DNA of 33,587 nt from Lachnospiraceae bacterium (GTDB lineage: Bacteria; Bacillota; Clostridia; Lachnospirales; Lachnospiraceae). Positions 23,383 to 30,246 of the stretch are shown piece by piece (position 1 is the stretch's first letter; each line of letters begins with the position of its first letter). The translations under genes and the position numbers were made by a program. Location of the stretch: NCBI GenBank assembly GCA_017617005.1, contig JAFZWW010000119.1, positions 1-33,587 of the forward strand. Reading direction: 5' to 3'. The notes below the pieces were generated by a model that did not search any database, was not told the DNA's origin, and saw only the letters and a program-made list of their open reading frames with translations.

Positions 23383-25239
23383 ATGGCGGATGCTCCCATG
23401 AAAAAGAATAAAAGATCCTTTGCCGGATTCATTCTTTCGGCGCTTCTGTGCGGATTTGCGATAACTTACAAGACCACCGAGGCGATACCGTTCTGGGCAT
23501 ACGGAAGGGTGTCGATGGACTTTGTGATCGCGAGGATCTATTCGACCCTCGGTGATTTCCAGTTTGAGATGATCGTCGCCGCAATTCTCTGCGGGATCGG
23601 GATGAAGTATATCGACGAAAAGTTTCCGAAATATGTCAGGGGATTTTTCCTTCCGATGATACTCGGCTTTGTCGTGATCTTCGGAAGATCCGCACGTGAT
23701 CTCGGGGATCTGTCCGGAATCTACGGAACCCTTCCCTTTATCATAAGATCCGTTCTCGCATCTCTCGGATTCGGCATCATCTTCAGATATGTATTTGCTC
23801 TTTTTGAAGCGGGACTTGACCGGATTTCGTTCAGCGTATGCAGCTTCAGATTTGCCGGTAAGCTCTTCGGGGATCATTCGTTCAGGAATGTGACAGTTCT
23901 TCTGATGCTCCTCTGGCTTCCCATAATGATCCTGAACGCACCCGGAAACCATAATGCGGATTTCATAGGACAGCTCATGCAGACAACGGGAGATATGCCC
24001 TGGTCGGGACATCATCCGATAATCCTCACCGCATTCATCGGGCTTTTCTTCGGAGCATTCAAGGCCGTATTCGGAAGCTACGACCCCGCGCTTTTTGTAT
24101 GGATCCTTTTGCAGGCACTCGCACTTGCCTCTGCTCTTTCACTTACGATCTCTTATCTTAAGAAAAAAGGAGCGGGCACACCGGTCCTTCTGACCGTGCT
24201 TGCCGTATATGTACTTTCACCGATCTATTCCAATATCGCAACGACCGCGATCAAGGATGTTCCCTTTGCCGCGGCCTGCATCTGGTACAGTATTCTGACG
24301 GTGCGGTATTATGAGGAACCGGAAGCTTTCCTTAAGGAGAGATCTTCCCTGATAAAGATGATCATTTCAGCAGCCCTTGTCTGCATATGCAGAAACAACG
24401 GCTCGATAATCATCTTCGTAAACGGTCTGGTCATGAGCGTTTACGGTATCGGAAAAGCATCCGCAGGAAAGACCGACATAAAAACTCTCGCAAAGAAGGC
24501 TGCAGTTTTTCTTTTGATTCCGATATGTATCTGCACCGCAATGTCATCCGGCATCAAGGCTTATGTGCATGCCGAAAGCGACGGACTGAAGGAGATGCTC
24601 TCCATACCCATGCAGCAGACCACTCTCACGATGGTAAGGTATGAGAGCGAACTGACACCCGAAGAGATTGCCTCTATCAACGCACTTTTCGGAGACTATC
24701 ACGATATGATCGAATGTTACGATCCGACCATATCCGATCCCGTGAAGCAGTTCTATGATACGGATGCTTCGAATGAAGTTGTGGCCGGTTACCTGAAGAC
24801 CTGGTTTAAGATGTTCTTCAAACATCCCGGAACATATTTCGAATCGTTTTTCCTGAGCACATACGGATGGTTCGACCCCGAAACCGACACATCTGTCAGG
24901 TATGAACTGGATAGCGATTATTTTTCAAAGACGGGATTGTTCGAAGGAGCGGATGAACTGCTCATTTATTTCTACCGTTACATTGACCGCATATCCTTCT
25001 TCGGAGCACTTCAGAGCCCCGGACTGTGGACATGGATAATGTTCATACTTATCAGAAGGAGAAAGAAGGAAGCACGTCTGTATCCGATGCAGCTCATAAC
25101 GCTGCTGGTGTGCATGGCCGGACCGTGCTTCATGAAGCATGCAAGATACGCATTCCCCATAATGTTTACCGTTCCCTTCCTTATGGGATATGAGGGATTG
25201 CTTACAGCAGGAGAAAAGAATGAATCTGATATTTCTTGA
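23383..25239 (+). CDS. Large polytopic membrane protein, DUF6020-like
   Basis: 618 residues with roughly a dozen membrane helices in the first 400 residues and a periplasmic-side segment near 400-530, then more helices. The segment NAPGNHNADFIGQLMQ followed by SGHHPIILT after the first external loop resembles the D...Q...HHP...T pattern I associate with DUF6020/GT-C-like membrane proteins; the assignment is from memory and tentative. Function unknown; polymer or glycolipid glycosyl transfer is possible. The start is taken at ATG 23383 with GGGG upstream; TTG 23377 and ATG 23398 are alternatives. It follows paralogue 2 directly and overlaps the HAD gene by 20 nt. Confidence 0.65.
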   Translation: MADAPMKKNKRSFAGFILSALLCGFAITYKTTEAIPFWAYGRVSMDFVIARIYSTLGDFQFEMIVAAILCGIGMKYIDEKFPKYVRGFFLPMILGFVVIFGRSARDLGDLSGIYGTLPFIIRSVLASLGFGIIFRYVFALFEAGLDRISFSVCSFRFAGKLFGDHSFRNVTVLLMLLWLPIMILNAPGNHNADFIGQLMQTTGDMPWSGHHPIILTAFIGLFFGAFKAVFGSYDPALFVWILLQALALASALSLTISYLKKKGAGTPVLLTVLAVYVLSPIYSNIATTAIKDVPFAAACIWYSILTVRYYEEPEAFLKERSSLIKMIISAALVCICRNNGSIIIFVNGLVMSVYGIGKASAGKTDIKTLAKKAAVFLLIPICICTAMSSGIKAYVHAESDGLKEMLSIPMQQTTLTMVRYESELTPEEIASINALFGDYHDMIECYDPTISDPVKQFYDTDASNEVVAGYLKTWFKMFFKHPGTYFESFFLSTYGWFDPETDTSVRYELDSDYFSKTGLFEGADELLIYFYRYIDRISFFGALQSPGLWTWIMFILIRRRKKEARLYPMQLITLLVCMAGPCFMKHARYAFPIMFTVPFLMGYEGLLTAGEKNESDIS

Positions 25240-26002
25240 TATAGATATGACCATCTGGGATGAGATACTGCGCATCCCGGAAAGTACAAAGGATGCGATA
25301 AAGCTTGCCAAGGTCATGGGCAACAAGGTGTTCATCAATACGGGACGTTCGAGATCCAACACGAGATATGCGGCTCTCGAAGAGCTCGGAATGGACGGAG
25401 TGGTCGCGGCATGCGGATGCCATGTCGAGATAGAGGGCAAGGTGGAATACGAAAGACTCCTCACTCCGGATCAGATAAAGACTTCTCTCAAGGTATTGTC
25501 CGAAGAGCATATGCCCGTTGTGCTTGAAGGAAGCGAGTACTGCTTCTTCGATCCCGAGGATTTCCCCGACGATCCCTTTGCCGCAACATTATGGGAATCG
25601 CTCGGAGACAGGGCAAAGCATATGGATGCACTCACAGACAGCGACCCGATCAACAAGTTCAGCGCGGACATCACGGCAGAAACGGATTACGATGCAGTAT
25701 GCTCAAAGCTCGGCGGATTCCTTGATATGATCGATCACGGCAATATTGTGGTAGAATTTATTCCGAAGGGTCATTCGAAGGCAACCGGAATGGAGATCGT
25801 CAGAAAGCATTACGGAGTTCCGGCAGAGAATATCTATGCGGTCGGGGACGGAATGAACGATATGGAGATGATCAGGGCCGCGGCTCACGGAATTGCCATG
25901 GGACAGGGAAATCCCGAGCTTCTTATGGCATCCGATTATGTCACGGATTCCATTTATGAAGACGGAATTTACAAGGCTTTCAAACATTTTAAACTGATAT
26001 AG
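25220..26002 (+). CDS. HAD-superfamily (Cof-type) phosphatase
   Basis: 260 residues. HAD motif I is FLDIDMTIW (nucleophile Asp7, Asp9), motif II in INTGRSR, motif III Lys near GHSKATG, and motif IV AVGDGMNDMEMI. The Cof-type C2 cap lies between. These are cytoplasmic phosphatases of sugar phosphates, nucleotides or flavin phosphates; specificity is not evident. The usual Gly in DxDGT is Met here (DIDMT). The start at ATG 25220 has AGGAGA five nt upstream, inside the end of the previous gene. The shortened Enzyme I homologue follows after about 5 nt. Confidence 0.88.
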   Translation: MNLIFLDIDMTIWDEILRIPESTKDAIKLAKVMGNKVFINTGRSRSNTRYAALEELGMDGVVAACGCHVEIEGKVEYERLLTPDQIKTSLKVLSEEHMPVVLEGSEYCFFDPEDFPDDPFAATLWESLGDRAKHMDALTDSDPINKFSADITAETDYDAVCSKLGGFLDMIDHGNIVVEFIPKGHSKATGMEIVRKHYGVPAENIYAVGDGMNDMEMIRAAAHGIAMGQGNPELLMASDYVTDSIYEDGIYKAFKHFKLI

Positions 26003-26007
26003 GGAGC

Positions 26008-27402
26008 TTGGATCGAAACAAGATGCTGTCAGGTTCCGAAACATCCAAGGGAATAGGGATAGGAGTTGCGAGGGTACTCGGACTTACGGAAATCTCCGAG
26101 ATGGTTTCCGCGGGGTCGGTGGACTCTTTCTTTTCCGCGCTCAAGCCGGGCACTGTTCTTGTCGCGAATCATCTGACTCCTTACATGGTTGCAAAGCTTA
26201 AGGACTGCGGCGTTTCGGGATTTGTCTGCGAGACCGGCGGTATGACATCACATTCCGCTCTTGTTGCACGCAGCATCGGTCTTCCCGCGGTGTACGGTGT
26301 TCCCGGGGCGACGACGGTTATACGGAACGGAGATACCGTTATCGTTGACGGCATAAACGGTTTTGTTTATGAAAGACCCGATCCCGGACTTGCGCTCGAA
26401 TTCGCATCAAGAAAAGAAAGATATCTCGAATCGAGAAAAGAACTCGATAAGTTCTGCTCGATGAAGACAAAGATGGCCGACTCGGAAAGTGCGGAAGTAT
26501 TCTGTAATGTCAACGATATCGTGGATGTTATGCATTCGCTCGACAACGGCGGTGAAAGAATAGGACTGTACAGGACCGAGAATCTTTTCGCGGAAGCGGG
26601 ACATGCACCGGACGAAGAGGAACAGGTCAGGGCTTATTCGCGTATCGCACAGGCGATGGACGGCCGTGAGGTTGTTATCCGTACCCTCGACATCGGCGGA
26701 GACAAGACTCTTCCCTACCTCGATATGGAGCTTGAGAGCAATCCGTTCCTCGGCTACCGTGCGGTAAGATACAGTCTCGGAAACAGAAGATTTTTTGCGA
26801 CGCAGCTCAGGGCCATACTCAGGGCGAGCGCTGTCGGAAATCTTTCGATCATGATACCCATGATCACATGCGTCGATGAGATGAGGGAAGTCAAAGCCCT
26901 TGTTTACGAACTTAAGAGTGATCTAAGGGATGAGGGATATGATTACGATGACAATATCAAGGTCGGCTGCATGATCGAGACACCGTCTGCTGCGATCATA
27001 TCCGATATGCTCTCTCTCGAGAGTGATTTCTTTTCCATCGGGACCAACGATCTCGTGCAGTATACGATGAGTGCCGACAGGGGAAACAGGAATGTTGCTT
27101 ATCTTCAGTCCGTGACACAGCCCGCGGTCCTCAGACTCATAAAGACTACGATAGACAACGCAAAGAATGCCGGAGTTCCCATTTCGATATGCGGGGAAGC
27201 TGCGGCCGATCCTGCGATCATACCGATACTTGCGGGAATGGGATGCAGGCGCTTCAGCGTCAATCCCGGTGCCGTTCCCGAGGTGAGAAGGACTCTTTCC
27301 CTCTGGTCGGTGAGCGATGCGGAAAAGTATGTGTCCGACATGCTTAAGATACCTTCGGATAATGAGATAAAGGAATATATGCGTAAGGCAATGCGCATCT
27401 GA
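26008..27402 (+). CDS. Enzyme I-like PEP-utilising protein lacking the HPr-binding domain
   Basis: 464 residues. A short N-terminal strand (SKGIGIGVARVLG) runs almost straight into the phospho-histidine domain: GGMTSHSALVAR with His82, against about 185-189 in full Enzyme I. The roughly 105 residues missing are those of the helical HPr-docking domain. The PEP-binding barrel is complete: GLYRTENLF, RTLDIGGDK, FLGYRAVR, GCMIETPSAA, FFSIGTNDLVQYTMSADRGN and ICGEAAADP with its Cys. So PEP binding and self-phosphorylation look possible, but transfer to HPr in the normal way does not. The start is uncertain: TTG 26008 lies too close to AGGGAG (26001-26006), ATG 26023 rather far. No coding for the missing domain lies upstream, where the HAD gene ends at 26002. 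Confidence 0.85.
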   Translation: MDRNKMLSGSETSKGIGIGVARVLGLTEISEMVSAGSVDSFFSALKPGTVLVANHLTPYMVAKLKDCGVSGFVCETGGMTSHSALVARSIGLPAVYGVPGATTVIRNGDTVIVDGINGFVYERPDPGLALEFASRKERYLESRKELDKFCSMKTKMADSESAEVFCNVNDIVDVMHSLDNGGERIGLYRTENLFAEAGHAPDEEEQVRAYSRIAQAMDGREVVIRTLDIGGDKTLPYLDMELESNPFLGYRAVRYSLGNRRFFATQLRAILRASAVGNLSIMIPMITCVDEMREVKALVYELKSDLRDEGYDYDDNIKVGCMIETPSAAIISDMLSLESDFFSIGTNDLVQYTMSADRGNRNVAYLQSVTQPAVLRLIKTTIDNAKNAGVPISICGEAAADPAIIPILAGMGCRRFSVNPGAVPEVRRTLSLWSVSDAEKYVSDMLKIPSDNEIKEYMRKAMRI

Positions 27403-27406
27403 ACAG

Positions 27407-28354
27407 ATGAAGACAGGCAGACGTACTTTTTTTATTCTGCTCCAGCTTTTTGGGGCGCTTATATGGGGACTGGGATTTGCATTTCAGAGTATCGGAATGG
27501 AAAACACAGGCCCTTTTACTTTTAACAGCGTAAGGTTCATGCTGGCGACCGTTGTCGTTTTCTTTTTTTCGGTGTTCACCGATGCGGGGAAAAGAAGGGC
27601 ACTTAAAAAGTCCGGCAAAACCCCTGACCCGGAATATCTGAAGGATCATTCATGGCGCAGCGCCGGACTCTGGAAGACGGGAATCCTGATAGGCGTTCTG
27701 CTCTCGCTTGCGGGAAACCTGCAGCAGGTGGGCATTCTGTATACGGACTCCGTCGGAAAAGCAGGATTCATAACTGCGATGTACATCATTCTCGTGCCGG
27801 TTTGCGGGATCTTCATGAAAAAGAGATTAAGGCCCGTCATATGGCTGGGGGTTGTGATATCGGTGGCAGGCCTGTATTTCCTGACGATCAACGAATCGCT
27901 GTCCTTCTCAAAGGGAGATGTCTTCCTTATGGCGTGTGCGGTGATGTTCACCGTTCAGATACTTGTTATAGATGCGGGATCGCAAAGGTATGACAATATC
28001 AAGCTTGCCTGCATTGAATTCCTGACGGTTTCCCTTACATCCGGAGTGGTTATGTTCGCGGCGGAGGAGCCTGATATCCCCTCGATCCTCGCCGCAACGG
28101 TCCCGATAATATATGCGGGTGTTTTCTCCGGCGGAATGGGATATACGATCCAGATCGTATGCCAGTCGAAGCTCGAACCCACCACCGCCTCCATACTCAT
28201 GAGCTGTGAAGCGCTTTTCTGTGTTCTCGGAGGCTATGTGATCCTTCACCAGAGCCTTACACAGAGGGAGATCATCGGAAGCGCGCTCATGTTTGCGGCC
28301 ATTATGATCGTTCAGCTGTTCCCCGCAAAAGAAAAAAATAAAAGCGGAAACTAA
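27407..28354 (+). CDS. EamA/DMT-family permease
   Basis: 315 residues, ten predicted membrane helices in two EamA halves: the first opens FFILLQLFGALIWGLGFAFQS-like (residues 6-26, with the WG motif) and holds LAGNLQQVGILYTDSVGKAGFIT; the second ends with SILMSCEALFCVLGGYVIL, the conserved last-helix pattern of the family. DMT permeases export or import amino acids, nucleotides or other metabolites; substrate unknown. It starts 4 nt after the Enzyme I-like gene, without a strong ribosome binding site. It is the last gene of the long operon; the stop codon sits in the loop of the terminator hairpin. Confidence 0.88.
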   Translation: MKTGRRTFFILLQLFGALIWGLGFAFQSIGMENTGPFTFNSVRFMLATVVVFFFSVFTDAGKRRALKKSGKTPDPEYLKDHSWRSAGLWKTGILIGVLLSLAGNLQQVGILYTDSVGKAGFITAMYIILVPVCGIFMKKRLRPVIWLGVVISVAGLYFLTINESLSFSKGDVFLMACAVMFTVQILVIDAGSQRYDNIKLACIEFLTVSLTSGVVMFAAEEPDIPSILAATVPIIYAGVFSGGMGYTIQIVCQSKLEPTTASILMSCEALFCVLGGYVILHQSLTQREIIGSALMFAAIMIVQLFPAKEKNKSGN

Positions 28355-28370
28355 GGTTTCCGCTTTTTTT
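28341..28370 (+). terminator. Terminator ending the trkA-EamA operon
   Basis: Perfect stem AAAGCGGAAAC (28341-28351) with GTTTCCGCTTT (28356-28366) and a seven-T run. The TAA stop of the EamA gene (28352-28354) is in the loop. It is the first clear terminator on the plus strand after 11524. Confidence 0.92.
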
Positions 28371-28410
28371 GTCCGATATATGAATCAAAGACAGATCCTG
28401 CACCGTGCTA

Positions 28411-28446
28411 CGTCCCGGGTCACCGAAGGTTTCAGTGAGGGGGACG
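28411..28446. other. GC-rich hairpin after the converging EamA and GGDEF genes
   Basis: CGTCCC (28411-28416) pairs with GGGACG (28441-28446), enclosing a TCAC/GTGA inner helix. It lies 15 nt beyond the GGDEF stop, but no U run follows on either strand, so it is at best a Rho-type or mRNA-stabilising 3' hairpin. Confidence 0.4.
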
Positions 28447-28460
28447 GATAGGGAAAGGAT

Positions 28461-30056
28461 TTACTTTGTGGAAGAGCCCCTGAGAATAGAATCATCCGTG
28501 TAGGAATCCGCAGAAAAGCTTATTCCTCCGGACATAAGGTTATCTCCCGTCACGGCTGCTTCCTCATCCGCTACACCGTTAAGTATATCCTCAAATTCTT
28601 TGGCTGAAAGATTTTCGAAATGTCCGGCATCGCTCTGGTGCCCGGACATTTCTTCTTTTGCGCCGCTGCTTATGGTCATGAGAAGCTTATCGATCTCGGA
28701 CATCTCACCGTTTTCTTCATTCGTTTCTTCACCCTCAAGGGCACTTATGACCCTGTTTCTTCCGCTCTTTTTTGCATTGTAGAGCTTATCGTCCGCACTC
28801 TTGATGAGGGAATCGACACTCTGCTTTTTATCCCATTCGCTGACACCGAAGCTCATGGTGACCTCTATGATGTAATTGTCATATCTGATCTTCAGGGCAC
28901 GGATCTTCTCGAGCAGGCTCCAGAGGGAATTCTCCGCCATGATGAGGCTTGATCTGTCGAATACCATCAGGAATTCCTCACCGCCCCATCTTGCGACGAA
29001 GCCGCAGCTCTTCATATGCTCCCTGATCGTGTCGGCAACCTTTACCAGTACTTCATCACCCGCATCGTGCCCGTAGGTATCGTTGACGGATTTGAAGAAG
29101 TCTATGTCTCCGATGCTGATGCAGAAGCTCTCGGAACCATTCTTGGCCTTGGATATGATAGGCCCCATCTTTCTCTGTGCCGATCTTCTGTTGAAAAGAC
29201 CGGTAAGGGGATCGGATTCCATCATGTTTCTCATGGATCTTTGCATCGAAAGAACGCTTTCGCCGATCTCACCGAGCTCGTCGCGGCGGGCCAGAACATG
29301 TTCGTCCAGAACAGCGGTCTCATTGCCGGAGGATGCATCCTTTACGAACTTGAAAATGCTCTCGATCGAGGAGGTCATGGGCTTGGTGATCCTTATGACG
29401 ATAAATATCATCAGGGCTGTGAGCAGAACTGCAACGCCTATGAGCATGAAAATATAGGTGTGTATCGTCCTGTTCACATCCGCCGAGGGACGTGCTGCGG
29501 CAATCATTCCCTGGACATTGCCGTGGCTCGATACAAGGGGCATATAGTAGGTGAAATAGGGTTTTCCGAAGATGAGGGTATTGTGATAGAAGGCTTCTTC
29601 GCCATTCTCATATACAAGTGTGTTTATCTGGGAAGCAATGCCCGTTCCGACCATCCTGACGCCGTTTTCATCGGCAAGGGTGGTGAGGATGCGGGTATCC
29701 TTGTAGAATATCGTCACATCAAGCCCTGTGGACTGCTTAACGGAATCCACAACGGCGTAATCGCTCGTGATATCGGCGTCGCCTTTGTAGAGATAGAGGG
29801 AATCACTGCCTGTGAGCCTGTAATCGCCGGGATAGGTGGCATCCATGAGCATCTGAGTGCTCAGACAGGCATCCCGGAGCTCTTTTTCGGCGGAATCGTA
29901 GAGTATGCCGGTAAGGAAAGGAATGCCGGCTATGATGATGATCAGTGCGAAAAGGACGACGGGAAGTATCGCTACTCCGTACATATGCCCGGAAATAGTG
30001 CCTTTTCTGGACCTTTTACGCTTGTCAGACTTGGGTTTTGAATCCTTTTTTGCCAC
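28461..30056 (-). CDS. Membrane-bound GGDEF diguanylate cyclase with Cache-like sensor
   Basis: 531 residues: basic cytoplasmic N terminus, TM1 (about 27-50), external Cache-like sensor (about 50-200), TM2 (about 200-222), HAMP linker, GGDEF domain (about 290-445) with DPLTGLFNRR and signature GGEEF (358-362), then an acidic tail of about 95 residues. The active signature suggests it makes cyclic di-GMP. The inhibitory RxxD site ahead of the signature is KSCG, so feedback inhibition is probably lost. The start is set at GTG 30056, because GGAGGGGG (30072-30065) lies 8 nt upstream; the longer TTG frame from 30074 would place that site inside the gene. No EAL domain or PilZ partner is nearby. 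Confidence 0.9.
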   Translation of the reverse strand: MAKKDSKPKSDKRKRSRKGTISGHMYGVAILPVVLFALIIIIAGIPFLTGILYDSAEKELRDACLSTQMLMDATYPGDYRLTGSDSLYLYKGDADITSDYAVVDSVKQSTGLDVTIFYKDTRILTTLADENGVRMVGTGIASQINTLVYENGEEAFYHNTLIFGKPYFTYYMPLVSSHGNVQGMIAAARPSADVNRTIHTYIFMLIGVAVLLTALMIFIVIRITKPMTSSIESIFKFVKDASSGNETAVLDEHVLARRDELGEIGESVLSMQRSMRNMMESDPLTGLFNRRSAQRKMGPIISKAKNGSESFCISIGDIDFFKSVNDTYGHDAGDEVLVKVADTIREHMKSCGFVARWGGEEFLMVFDRSSLIMAENSLWSLLEKIRALKIRYDNYIIEVTMSFGVSEWDKKQSVDSLIKSADDKLYNAKKSGRNRVISALEGEETNEENGEMSEIDKLLMTISSGAKEEMSGHQSDAGHFENLSAKEFEDILNGVADEEAAVTGDNLMSGGISFSADSYTDDSILRGSSTK

Positions 30057-30087
30057 TTTTGGTACCCCCTCCAAAAATTACCTGTTT

Positions 30088-30116
30088 ATTATATATTTTT
30101 ACACTTCAAAAAACAA
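30088..30116 (-). promoter_or_regulatory. Promoter of the GGDEF gene
   Basis: Minus-strand -35 TTGTTT (30116-30111), 17-nt spacer, perfect -10 TATAAT (30093-30088), about 32 nt before GTG 30056. Confidence 0.7.
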
Positions 30117-30134
30117 TCCAAAGCCCCATTAATG

Positions 30135-30163
30135 TTGACATTACAGCCATTTTACACTAAAAT
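30135..30163 (+). promoter_or_regulatory. Promoter of ileS
   Basis: Perfect -35 TTGACA (30135-30140), 17-nt spacer, -10 TAAAAT (30158-30163). Expected start near 30170, giving a leader of about 77 nt. It is back to back with the GGDEF promoter. Confidence 0.8.
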
Positions 30164-30196
30164 CGCATATGTGCATTTATATCTTAATGAAGCGGG

Positions 30197-30234
30197 ACCT
30201 CGCTCCTTTTTTCCGGGGGGAGGTTTGTTTTTTT
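30197..30234 (+). terminator. Leader terminator (attenuator) upstream of ileS
   Basis: Ten-pair stem with one mismatch: ACCTCGCTCC (30197-30206) with GGGGGGAGGT (30215-30224), 8-nt loop, then TTTGTTTTTTT. It ends 3 nt before the AGGAGG ribosome binding site. A competing AGCG/CGCT pairing (30191-30194 with 30201-30204) would break it. It is therefore a candidate attenuator; what controls it is unknown. Confidence 0.65.
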
Positions 30235-30246
30235 ACAGGAGGAATT

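Noticed and set aside
28381..28460. Cyclic di-GMP riboswitch near the GGDEF gene
   Set aside because: A hairpin exists, but the conserved GEMM core sequences are missing, and it lies at the 3' side of both flanking genes.
29016..30041. 341-codon plus-strand open frame opposite the GGDEF gene
   Set aside because: The minus strand encodes clear sensor, HAMP and GGEEF features; the plus frame shows no domain.
30075..30246. T-box leader upstream of ileS
   Set aside because: Only about 190 nt separate ileS from the divergent GGDEF gene, the promoter at 30135 leaves 77 nt, and no conserved T-box core or specifier stem is present.
30169..30246. 26-residue N-terminal extension of IleRS from ATG 30169
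   Set aside because: It would run through the leader terminator and the AGGAGG site, has no ribosome binding site of its own, and IleRS normally begins near the MYKQVNSDLS segment. Kept only as a possible leader-peptide idea.
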